A stretch of 64,000 bases of DNA from contig JAPLDI010000003.1 in assembly GCA_026391795.1 (NCBI GenBank), positions 22,315-86,314 on the forward strand, written 5' to 3'. Below are positions 34,771-43,145 of this stretch, piece by piece. The notes beneath the pieces are model-generated. The model saw only the letters and a program-made list of their open reading frames with translations. It searched no databases and was not told where the DNA came from. Position 1 is the first letter of the stretch. Each line of letters starts with the position of its first letter. A program made the translations under genes and the position numbers. Source of the DNA: Bacteroidota bacterium. Lineage in GTDB: Bacteria > Bacteroidota > Bacteroidia > Bacteroidales > FEN-979.

Positions 34771-36746
34771 ATGTTTAAAAATCTTTCCCGCCTGATGGTC
34801 GTGTACGCCACCATCCTGCTATTTGTTACATCCTCCTGTACCAACAACCAGAAACCCATGAACGCCGAAAACAAGGTTCCCGCCTTTGACCGCACAGGGA
34901 TCGATTCAACTGTAAAACCCTGTGATGACTTTGATCAGTTTGCAAACGGAAACTGGAAGAAACACAACCCGATCCCGGCCACGGAAGGCGCCTGGGGTGC
35001 GTTTGGCGTTCTTGACAAAGAAACCCGTGAAGTAAAGATCAAGGGGATCGTGAAGGAGCTCCTTGACCAGAAGGATCTGAAAAAAGGAAGCGACGCCCAG
35101 CTCATTACCGATTATTATCATTCGTACATGGATACGGTAACCATTGAAAAACGCGGAATTTCGCCCATCCTCCCGATGGCGGATAAGATCAACGCGGTGA
35201 AGAATGTCCCGGAACTGATTGCACTGACTGGCGAACTTGCAAAAGTCGAAGTCGGGGGTCCGTTTATGATTTATGTGAGTGCCGACGACCGTAAAAGCAC
35301 GATGAATGCTGTTTTTATGGGACAAAGCGGGTTGTCGCTGGGCGACCGTAATTATTATGAGAACAAGGATTCGGCCATGGTAAGGATCCGTGCGGAATTT
35401 GTAAAGCATGTCGATAAAATGTTCTCCATGACCGGATGGAAGGTGGCAGATCCCGGGAAGAAAATTCTTGACTTCGAGACCCGGCTTGCACTCATCCAGC
35501 TGAAGAATTTCGAAATGCGCGACCCTGTGAAGCTTTACAATAAAATTCCGTTTGCTGAACTTCAGAAGCTGGCACCGGGAATCAACTGGACCGGTTATTA
35601 TCAAAACTTCGGACTGACCCCCGACACCCTGATCATATGGAACAAAGAGTATTTAAAAAACCTGGACAAGCTGGTGAAAGAAACCCCGCTCGACAACCTT
35701 AAAACCTGGTACCTGTGGCAGCTCCTTACAGGCTTTGCCGGCGGCTTACCGGATCAGTTCCTCAAGGAGTCGTTTCACTTCTTCAACACGGTCATGTACG
35801 GTGTAAAGGAACAGCGGCCGCGTGAAGAGCGCGCCATCATGAGTGTGAACCGCAGGCTGGGCATGCCCCTGGGAAAACTCTTTGCCGCCAAATATTTCCC
35901 CGAATCATCCAAGCAAAAAGTCGTCGCAATGATCGAGAACGTCAGGGCAGTATATGGCGAGCGCATCGAAAAACTCACCTGGATGAAGACTATTCATCCA
36001 TCGATATCCGGCCTGACAAGCTGGTCGAAAACATGATAAACATCAACCTGTGGGATCACAACGACAATATCGCGAAAGCCGGAAAACCGGTTGACAAGTC
36101 GGAATGGATGCTGTCACCCCAGACCATAAATGCCTATAACAACTCAACAAACAACGAGATTGTCTTCCCTGCTGCCATTCTTCAGCCGCCCTTTTTCAAT
36201 CCCGATGCCGACGATGCCATCAACTACGGGGCGATCATCAGTGTGATCGGTCACGAGATGACCCATGGCTTTGATGACAATGGCGCACAGTACGATGGAA
36301 AAGGAAACCTGAGCAACTGGTGGGCGCCTGAAGATGCGAAAAATTTTGCAGCACTCGGCGATCGGCTGAAAGCCTATTTCAATGCCATTGAGGTTACCAA
36401 AGGATTTCACATTGACGGGAAACTCACGGTGGGTGAAAACATTGCCGACCTGGGAGGACTAACACTGGGGTATTATGCCCTTGTGAAGTCGCTGGAAGGG
36501 AAGAAAGCGCCGGAGCCCATTGACGGTTTTACCTGGAAGCAGCGCTTTTTTCTTGGCTGGGCACAGGTCTGGCATGAAAACATGACCAACGAAAGCCTGA
36601 TCAACCAGGTACAGACCAACGAACATTCCCCGGCCCGCTGGCGCATCAACGCCACCCTGGCGCAGATGAAGGAATTTTCTGAGGCCTTTGGCTGTGCTAC
36701 CGGGAAAATGGCTGTCGGAGATGCCGACCGCATCGTGATCTGGTAA
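34771..36746 (+). pseudogene. pepO: M13 family metallopeptidase (PepO/neprilysin-like), split by internal deletion and frameshift
   Basis: Two frames together give one M13 protein. The first (34771-36036, 421 residues) has a lipoprotein signal (LLFVTSSC) and the M13 N-domain (VKPCDDFDQFANGNW, GQSGLSLGDRNYYEN). The second (36033-36746, 237 residues) has the catalytic domain with the zinc site HEMTH (its residues 74-78), the third ligand Glu135 in GENIADLGG, and the end RWRINATLAQM..AFGC. True homology passes from frame 1 to frame 2 at about 35980: after EKLTW, the +2 frame reads DEDYSSIDIRPDKLVENM, which belongs to the normal protein, while the usual ~30-residue stretch around GYPDKW is missing. 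So a deletion appears to have shifted the frame. The frames overlap as ATGA, so coupled translation of two halves is formally possible. Confidence 0.8.
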
Positions 36747-36759
36747 GAGAAATTTTCCC

Positions 36760-36767
36760 TATCTTTG
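36760..36767 (+). promoter_or_regulatory. -7 promoter element (TATCTTTG) for the Cys-rich protein gene
   Basis: Exact TAnnTTTG match 95 bp before the ATG at 36863, just after the M13 stop codon. Confidence 0.45.
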
Positions 36768-36862
36768 TATTGGCTGTCAGGCTCTTCATTCATGGGAACC
36801 GGCTGACCAGACGGGAACGACGAAAACCGGGAACAGAGTAGTCCTATTAAACACCTCAGATT

Positions 36863-37243
36863 ATGCATCTCTTAGCAATCTCTTTACTGTCAATCCTTGC
36901 AGGGACCCTGTTGCTTGTAAAATTCAAAAAGGAACCCCATGGTAAATTCTTCGCCTTTATCTCCTGGTTTTTTATCGTGGTGGGATTTCTCCTGTTTCTC
37001 GTCTGCATTGCAGGAGGCATCTGCAAAATGAAACATCATTGTTCCGGCGATCAGCCCGGCTGCCCGCACGAGATGATGATGAAAGAGTGTACCCACGGAG
37101 GACACGCCGGTTTTTGCAGCCCGGAAGGCATGGGCAAGGGAATGTGTCCCAAACAACCCGGATGTATGCAGCACGACAGTGCGATGAAATGCTGCCCGAA
37201 ACAGATGAAATGTGATTCGACAAAATGCCAGCATCCGAAATAA
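36863..37243 (+). CDS. Small membrane protein with Cys/His/Met-rich tail (putative metal-binding)
   Basis: A 126-residue protein. Two N-terminal membrane helices (residues about 2-20 and 29-53) are followed by a tail in which about one residue in three is Cys, His or Met (KMKHHCSGDQPGCPHEMMM, CTHGGHAGFC, GMGKGMCPKQPGCMQHD, MKCCPKQMKCDSTKCQHPK). Such composition suggests binding of soft metals such as copper, or zinc. It is not a known family to me. It has its own promoter and a downstream terminator (37335-37361), so it is a single transcription unit. The function is inferred from composition only. Confidence 0.75.
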   Translation: MHLLAISLLSILAGTLLLVKFKKEPHGKFFAFISWFFIVVGFLLFLVCIAGGICKMKHHCSGDQPGCPHEMMMKECTHGGHAGFCSPEGMGKGMCPKQPGCMQHDSAMKCCPKQMKCDSTKCQHPK

Positions 37244-37334
37244 TAAACCGGCAACCGTTTTGTTCTCCTGTTTAGGATCATATCCTGAAGATAAAATCCG
37301 GTAAACAGGATTATCGGAATTCGAAAAATGCAAG

Positions 37335-37361
37335 GGGAGGTCAATAACGACCTCCCTTTTT
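37335..37361 (+). terminator. Rho-independent terminator
   Basis: GGGAGGTC / GACCTCCC stem (37335-37342 and 37349-37356) with a 6-base loop and a TTTTT tail, 92 bp after the Cys-rich gene. Confidence 0.85.
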
Positions 37362-37460
37362 ATCAGGCATCCCTTATCCGCTCAATTGTTGTATATTTAT
37401 ACTTTATGTGGCGTTCCCGGAGGATTGATTTTTTTGAATCTGATTTAAATGATGAGTCTC

Positions 37461-38522
37461 ATGAAAAAACCTGAAGCACTTCTTTTTTTCCTGCTGGTTC
37501 CGGGCATCCTGTTTTTTCTTTTACTCCCGGGGTGCACAAAAAGCAGTGACGGGCCTGCCGGGATCGATAAGCGCGGGAAACTACAGGTATATGCCCACAG
37601 GGGAGCAAGAAGCTATGCGCCGGAAAATACCATCCCGGGCTATGCCACCGGACTGGCCATCGGGACTCACTGGGTTGATATGGACATTGTGATGTCGGCC
37701 GACAGGGAGGTTGTTGTGTCACACGACATCAGACTGAACCCGGATATCGTGAGGGGACCGGATGGGAAATTCATTACCGAGCGAGTGCTGGTAAAGTCTT
37801 TATCCCTGGAAGAATTAAAACAATATGATGTCGGACGGTTGGATACCACCAGTGCCTACAGCAAATTTTTTCCGGCCCAGGTCGGAATGGATGGAGTCAG
37901 AATGCCGACCCTGCGCGAAGTGATCCGGTTTGTGAACGGCAAAACAAATAAGAAGGTGGGTTTTCAGATCGAATTTAAAACAGATCCGGAACATCCCGAC
38001 TGGACATATACCCCGGCTGCATTTGCCGCGGCACTTTACACGATCCTGAAAGAGGAAAATATTGTTCCCTTGTGTGAGATCCAGTCGTTCGACTGGAGAT
38101 GCCTCTATGAAATTCAGAAACTGGATTCACGTATAAAGACCGCATATCTTACAGAGTGGGACAACGAACCGGGTTGCCCCTGGAGTTTCTTTGATCCCGA
38201 CCCGGCAATTGCAGGATTATGGACAGGCGGGGTTCTGGTAAAGGATCACGGGAATTCAATCCCTCAGATGGTAAAGGATCTGGGTGGAACATGCTGGGAA
38301 CCGGAAGATGTTGAACTTACAAAGGCGACGCTGAAGGAGGCTCATGACCTGGGATTGAAGGTTGTGGTCTGGACCTGGCCTGAGCATAGTGGCACCACAT
38401 TCAATGTTGACCTGGTGTCGGAACTTATCGCCCTGGGAGTGGATGGCATCATCACAGATGATCCGGGTATGCTGAATTCCATGCTGGCTGCACGTAACTA
38501 CCCGCTGCCTGTAAGGTATTGA
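37461..38522 (+). CDS. Glycerophosphodiester phosphodiesterase family lipoprotein
   Basis: A 353-residue lipoprotein (signal ending LLLPGC, then TKSSDG). The GDPD TIM barrel begins with YAHRGARSYAPENTIPGYA, which carries the catalytic His-Arg and the PENT motif, followed by WVDMDIVMSADREVVVSHDI with the second His. Later family stretches are GFQIEFKTDP, CEIQSFDW and VWTWPEHSG / GVDGIITDDPG. It should cleave glycerophosphodiesters to glycerol-3-phosphate plus an alcohol in the periplasm. The start at 37461 (MKKPEALL) is chosen over 37449. It is a single gene. Confidence 0.9.
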   Translation: MKKPEALLFFLLVPGILFFLLLPGCTKSSDGPAGIDKRGKLQVYAHRGARSYAPENTIPGYATGLAIGTHWVDMDIVMSADREVVVSHDIRLNPDIVRGPDGKFITERVLVKSLSLEELKQYDVGRLDTTSAYSKFFPAQVGMDGVRMPTLREVIRFVNGKTNKKVGFQIEFKTDPEHPDWTYTPAAFAAALYTILKEENIVPLCEIQSFDWRCLYEIQKLDSRIKTAYLTEWDNEPGCPWSFFDPDPAIAGLWTGGVLVKDHGNSIPQMVKDLGGTCWEPEDVELTKATLKEAHDLGLKVVVWTWPEHSGTTFNVDLVSELIALGVDGIITDDPGMLNSMLAARNYPLPVRY

Positions 38523-38567
38523 ATTCCCGGATTCCGAGTTCCCGGGATGATTATCAGAAGAGCCTGA

Positions 38568-39449
38568 TTACGAACTAACCGGGAAGGGCTTGTTCAGTAT
38601 CATTTGTGAAGAGACAATGGTCACAAAGATCATTGTAAAGACCGTAACCAATGCCATCGACAGCGTAGTATCATTGCATTGATAGAAGATTGAAAGGATA
38701 TTACCCAGTGCCATGATCCCATAAACAACGGGTGTTTCCATCCAGAATGCTTTATTGTGAACAGCATTGTCCTCCCCGGGTCTCATTGTGTCATACTTTG
38801 AAAGATAAATTGCGAACAGCTGGTAAAAGACGAATACCACGAAAAACCATCCGAAGAAGTTAACAACAGGAACGCCGAAATAAGCCCCCGGGTTATGCCA
38901 GACCCACAACTTCTGCAGGGTGGAGGAGATCGGATCCATTGTCAGGTCCCACATAACCATGATGAAGGCCGCAATAAACGGGACCATGAAAATCTGCTTC
39001 CCGCCAAGTCTCCGCGTGTACTGGCCTGTGATAATATGTGCCAGCATCCACGAAAGATAACCCATGGCGAAATAGGCAAAGATGATCACAACCGGAACGG
39101 TCATCAGACCCAAAGAAGGTGAATAGTGATAAAATCCGAAAGGAAATCCCGTCCGGATGCTTAAATTTTCAAATGAAAAGCTGACGGCAAAGACGATCAG
39201 GAAAAAGATCAGCATGTTTTTTTTTCCGTAGCGTATTATTCCGTGAAGGAGGACAAGGACAAAAAGAAAAGCCGTTATCAGCAGCGATTCAATTGAGATC
39301 AGGGCCGGGATGTCAATGTAATAGGTAAAGGTCATCAGAACCGTTACAAAAAAGAAGAGGACGATCAGCGACCATCTGAACCTGCTGATGGTCTTTATCC
39401 CTTTTTTGTTGCCCTCAGACCCCGTTGCCATTTCTTTATTCTTTTCCAT
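38568..39449 (-). CDS. cruF: Carotenoid biosynthesis protein, CruF/DUF422-like
   Basis: A 293-residue multi-pass membrane protein with about eight helices. The family features are EN..IRTGFPFGFYHYS, MAHIIT-type loop SWMLAHIITGQYTRRLGGKQ, MVMWDLTMDPISSTLQKLW and VPVVNFFGWFFVVFVFYQL. The DUF422/CruF family hydrates the psi-end of acyclic carotenoids such as lycopene derivatives. No crtB, crtI or other carotenoid gene is next to it, so the rest of the pathway must lie elsewhere or the role differs. The symbol is by similarity. Confidence 0.8.
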   Translation of the reverse strand: MEKNKEMATGSEGNKKGIKTISRFRWSLIVLFFFVTVLMTFTYYIDIPALISIESLLITAFLFVLVLLHGIIRYGKKNMLIFFLIVFAVSFSFENLSIRTGFPFGFYHYSPSLGLMTVPVVIIFAYFAMGYLSWMLAHIITGQYTRRLGGKQIFMVPFIAAFIMVMWDLTMDPISSTLQKLWVWHNPGAYFGVPVVNFFGWFFVVFVFYQLFAIYLSKYDTMRPGEDNAVHNKAFWMETPVVYGIMALGNILSIFYQCNDTTLSMALVTVFTMIFVTIVSSQMILNKPFPVSS

Positions 39450-39712
39450 GATGATGCAATCCGTTTTCTAAAAAGTAAAGTAAATATAAAAGGTTTATTT
39501 TGATTACAGAACATGGTTTCGGGGAGGAATCTGCACCCCTCGTAATCGGGATGAAGAATTTCCCCTCCCCTGTCAATTTTGGGTCGGCAATAATATCTAA
39601 TTTCGCGTGGCAATGATTTCGGCCGGACAGGAGATTATACCCTTAATTTTAAAGGAAGAATTCTGACGGGCATTTGCGGATATCCTGATAAGGCTTTAAT
39701 AACTATGTAAGC

Positions 39713-40891
39713 ATGAAGTATAATTTTGACAAAGTTATTGACCGGACCCATACCTCCTGTGTCAAGTATGATTTGCGGCAAGTCGTTTTTGAAAAAGAGG
39801 ATGTGATTCCGATGTGGGTTGCCGATATGGATTTCGAAACCCCTGATTTCATCCGCGATGCAGTCATCCGGCGAGCCTCTCATCCTATCTATGGCTATAC
39901 CTTCAGGGATGCAGATTATTATCAGCCGGTCATCGGGTGGATGCAGGTTCATCACGACTGGACAATCCACAGGGACCATATTGTATTCAGCCCCGGAGTG
40001 GTTCCTGCACTCAGTTTTGCGGTGAAGGCTTTCACGAAACCCGGCGATAAGATCATCATCCAATCGCCGGTTTATCCCCCGATATTTCGTGCCGTGGAAG
40101 ACCACAACAGGATCGTATTAAACAATTTGTTAATCGAGGAAGGAAATTCATACCATGTTGACTTCGGCCTGCTTGAAGAACAGGCAAAAGAGGCAGCAAT
40201 GCTGATCCTTTGTAATCCGCACAATCCGGTAGGCCGGTGCTGGAACAGGACTGAACTTGAAACAATTGCACAGATCTGCCTGAAACACCGTGTACTGGTT
40301 TTTTCCGATGAAATTCATGCCGACCTGGTGATGCCCGGGTTCCGGCACCAGGTTTTCGCCAATCTGTCGCCCGAAGCAGCAGATATCACGATCACAGCCC
40401 ATGCACCCAGCAAAACATTCAACCTGGCCGGACTCGCTACTTCATCGGTGATCATTTCGAACCCCGGATTGCGCGCCTCCTTTTCACAGCTGATCGAAAA
40501 AATGCACCTGGGCATGGGGAACCTGTTCGGGAGCGTCGCATCGACCGCTGCCTATCTGCATGGCGAACCCTGGCGGCTGCAGCTCCTGGATTATCTGAAC
40601 GGGAACATCGGCTTTACCGAAGACTTTATCCGGAAAAACATCCCCGCTTTAAACATGTTCCGCCCGGAAGCAACCTACATGATCTGGCTCGATTTCCGCA
40701 ATTTCAATCTTGATGATAAAACACTTAAGCACAAACTTATCCGGGAAGCAGGATTGGGGTTTAATTCGGGTACAGACTTCGGCCCCGGCGGCGAGGGATT
40801 CATGCGCATGAACATTGCCTGTCCCCGGTCAATCGTTACAGAGGCGCTTGAACGGCTCAGGAAGATGCTTTCCGAAGTTAATTTAACATGA
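39713..40891 (+). CDS. patB: PatB/MalY family aminotransferase (cystathionine beta-lyase type)
   Basis: A 392-residue cytoplasmic PLP enzyme of fold type I. It opens with the MalY/PatB signature FDKVIDRTHTSCVKYD and MWVADMDFETP, and has the substrate-fold stretch HPIYGYTF, the Asp that binds the PLP nitrogen in VFSDEIHADLV (about 199), the PLP lysine Lys234 in APSKTFNLAGL, and the C-terminal Arg in FMRMNIACPRS. It likely splits cystathionine or cysteine to give pyruvate, ammonia and a thiol; aminotransfer is also possible. It is a single gene with no adjacent met or cys gene. Confidence 0.88.
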   Translation: MKYNFDKVIDRTHTSCVKYDLRQVVFEKEDVIPMWVADMDFETPDFIRDAVIRRASHPIYGYTFRDADYYQPVIGWMQVHHDWTIHRDHIVFSPGVVPALSFAVKAFTKPGDKIIIQSPVYPPIFRAVEDHNRIVLNNLLIEEGNSYHVDFGLLEEQAKEAAMLILCNPHNPVGRCWNRTELETIAQICLKHRVLVFSDEIHADLVMPGFRHQVFANLSPEAADITITAHAPSKTFNLAGLATSSVIISNPGLRASFSQLIEKMHLGMGNLFGSVASTAAYLHGEPWRLQLLDYLNGNIGFTEDFIRKNIPALNMFRPEATYMIWLDFRNFNLDDKTLKHKLIREAGLGFNSGTDFGPGGEGFMRMNIACPRSIVTEALERLRKMLSEVNLT

Positions 40892-40970
40892 ATACCCGAA
40901 TCCCGGGTTTCCGGGACAAGTTATTGATCAGCCCTGCCAGCCGGCATGCAGGGAGTTCTGAAATCAAACC
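40892..40970. repeat. Dispersed repeat family copy A (ATACCCGAA...TTGATCA...CTGAAATCA)
   Basis: The segment right after the patB stop codon shares ATACCCGAA, TTATTGATCAGCCCTGCC, a GCCGGC core and TTCTGAAATCAAA with the other copies. Confidence 0.65.
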
Positions 40971-40999
40971 ATCGCTGTACAAAACACCTTCGATTTGAT

Positions 41000-41007
41000 T
41001 ATATTTG
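41000..41007 (+). promoter_or_regulatory. -7 promoter element (TATATTTG) for the T9SS cargo gene
   Basis: TAnnTTTG match, giving a 5' leader of about 120 bases before the ATG at 41130. Confidence 0.4.
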
Positions 41008-41129
41008 TACACGTTGTATTGTTGATAAAAATGCATCCCGGAGAACACCGTCGTTTGAACAATAAAATTTTAAAACCGGGTGATCGTAAACAGATATAAT
41101 CTGAGAGACAAACTACAAAATTATCCGAA

Positions 41130-42020
41130 ATGAAAAAAATCAAATCGTTTATTCTCTTTGGCCTCGCAATGATTGTCTGTTCGATTGGGGGTGTTTCACA
41201 AAACAAATACATTACTATTAATCCTTCTTCGGATTCAATGTATGTGATCAACACTCATGACACTGTTATATGTTCCAATATTATTGGTTGCGGTCACCAT
41301 GTTTTTTACAGTCTGGATTTAGACCACAACAGCATTCCGGATTACACATTCGAAGCGTGGTGCTATATGGGGGGATCGAGCACACAAAGTTATATACGCC
41401 TGAGCTCAGCAGATAGCTCAACCTTTTCTGTTGACAGTGTAACAGACCACGAGGGACACTACGATTCACTGGGTAATGTGTATTATACCGATGCCCTGGT
41501 TCCGATGGTCAGGATCTATTCTGAATTTGATACCCTTTATTCCAGTGAATGCACAATTTCCGTGCAAACAAATCTTACCCACTATTATGAATCATTCTAT
41601 CCGAAACCCTGTGTCCAAAGTTCCCTTGATAATTGGATCTGGGGGCCACATTATATCGGGATCCGCAAGAGGATCCATGGCGTGGATTATCTTGGATGGA
41701 TTAAAGCAGAAGTGTTGGATTATTACACATTGGTAATCAAGGAATACGCGTTGAATAACCAGTTGGTGGGTATTCCTCCATCAGAATCTTCACTTATGAC
41801 TATTTATCCGAACCCTGTTGGCTCATCTTTTTTTATTCGGAATCTAACCTGCGGTAAGGTTGAGATCTACGATGTTTTTGGGTCACTGGTTATGACTGCT
41901 GATCACTCTGACAACGGGTCGGAGATGGAGATTAGTGTTGATCATTTACAATCGGGCATTTACTTTGTCAGAATGGTTGAAAAGGGACAGATCATAACTC
42001 GGAAAATAATAAAAAAATAG
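41130..42020 (+). CDS. Secreted protein with T9SS type A sorting domain
   Basis: A 296-residue secreted protein with signal peptide (MKKIKSFILFGLAMIVCSIG). The central part (about 25-215) is unassigned and rich in Ser, Thr and Tyr. The last 75 residues form a type A C-terminal sorting domain: SLMTIYPNPVGSSFFIRN, KVEIYDVFGSLV, and GIYFVRMVEKGQIITRKIIKK. This domain directs export by the type IX secretion system, and its cut or attachment at the cell surface. It is AT-richer than its neighbours and stands alone with its own promoter. Confidence 0.85.
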   Translation: MKKIKSFILFGLAMIVCSIGGVSQNKYITINPSSDSMYVINTHDTVICSNIIGCGHHVFYSLDLDHNSIPDYTFEAWCYMGGSSTQSYIRLSSADSSTFSVDSVTDHEGHYDSLGNVYYTDALVPMVRIYSEFDTLYSSECTISVQTNLTHYYESFYPKPCVQSSLDNWIWGPHYIGIRKRIHGVDYLGWIKAEVLDYYTLVIKEYALNNQLVGIPPSESSLMTIYPNPVGSSFFIRNLTCGKVEIYDVFGSLVMTADHSDNGSEMEISVDHLQSGIYFVRMVEKGQIITRKIIKK

Positions 42021-42040
42021 CAATCATCAGAAGGTTGCTG

Positions 42041-42128
42041 TTCTGATTTCGTTGATCGATTGTTCGATTGTTCAAATCCGCCTTCCAAATACCCGAACAT
42101 TGATCAGGGCTTTCTGAAATCAGATCGG
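42041..42128. repeat. Dispersed repeat family copy B
   Basis: Contains GTTGATCGATTGTTCGATTGTTCAAA on its left part and AATACCCGAACATTGATCAGGGC...TTTCTGAAATCAGATC on its right, the two half-motifs seen in copy D at 57.0 kb but in swapped order. Confidence 0.65.
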
Positions 42129-42143
42129 ATAGTGCTATCCGGC

Positions 42144-43046
42144 TTACGGCAGTTCTCTCCCAAGCGCAGCGATATAGATCCTGTACCATTGTTCAAGGGT
42201 CATGTCAACCTGCAGTGCATCGACTGCTAATTTGATGCGGTCGATTTTCCCGGAGCCCACTACCGGGATTATGGAGACTGGATGCTTGAGCAACCAGGCG
42301 TAGATGACTTTTTCAACCGGAATGGAATTCAGCTCTTCAGAAACCTGCAAGAGGACATGCAGGATCCGTTTCCCTTTCTCATTGTCTGGATCCAGAAGTT
42401 TGCCACCTGCCAGCGGCGACCATGCCATCGGCTTTATTTTTTCTTTTAAAAAGAAGTCTATGTTCCCGTTTTCAAAATGTTCAAGGCAATAAGGAGATAT
42501 TTCCACCTGGTTGGTCACAAGTTCTTCCCGGGTAAACGCCTTCAGCATTTCATACTGCGCAGGGGTAAAGTTTGAAACGCCGAAATGCAAGACTTTTCCA
42601 TCTCTTTTAAGAACGGTAAAGGCTTCAGCCACAGCTTCAGGATCAAAAAACGGGGCCGGCCGGTGCAGCAGGAGAAGGTCAATGTGATCCGTCCGGAGGT
42701 TTTCAAGTGATCTCTCAACGGAACTGACAATGTACTCATAGCTGTAGTCGTAATGTTTGACCGTTCGTTGAGGAAACTTGTCCGACACCAGTTTAATGCC
42801 GCATTTTGTGATGATCTCTATTTTATTCCGCAGTCCTTTGTATTGGCCCAGCACCTCTCCCAACATGGATTCACAGGTATAATTCCCATAGATATCGGCA
42901 TGATCAAAGGAGGTTATCCCCAGCTGTAAAAGCTCTTCCATGAAGGCTGAGATTTCCCGGCCCGACATTTTCCATGCGTTCATTCTCATCTGCCCGTGCA
43001 CGATACGCGATAATGAGAAATCGTTTGTGAGATTTATTTTATTCAT
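42144..43046 (-). CDS. Aldo/keto reductase (YdhF-like)
   Basis: A 300-residue cytoplasmic TIM-barrel oxidoreductase using NADPH. The catalytic tetrad is visible: Asp48 in SFDHADIYGNY, Tyr53, Lys81 in IITKCGIK and His128 in LLLLHRPAP. Cofactor regions are HFGVSNFTPAQYEML and SIIPVVGSGKIDRI. The overall pattern matches the YdhF subgroup. It would reduce aldehydes or ketones of unknown identity. It is transcribed in the same direction as the efflux genes upstream but 99 bp from the RND gene, so it may be the distal gene of that operon. Confidence 0.88.
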   Translation of the reverse strand: MNKINLTNDFSLSRIVHGQMRMNAWKMSGREISAFMEELLQLGITSFDHADIYGNYTCESMLGEVLGQYKGLRNKIEIITKCGIKLVSDKFPQRTVKHYDYSYEYIVSSVERSLENLRTDHIDLLLLHRPAPFFDPEAVAEAFTVLKRDGKVLHFGVSNFTPAQYEMLKAFTREELVTNQVEISPYCLEHFENGNIDFFLKEKIKPMAWSPLAGGKLLDPDNEKGKRILHVLLQVSEELNSIPVEKVIYAWLLKHPVSIIPVVGSGKIDRIKLAVDALQVDMTLEQWYRIYIAALGRELP

Positions 43047-43145
43047 AGGGACAGTTTACAAGTTCAATCGGATATGTACTTCTTTATCCGGTAAAATTAA
43101 TCAATTGATCAATATTCGCTTGTTCACAAAGGGGTACTCCGTTTG

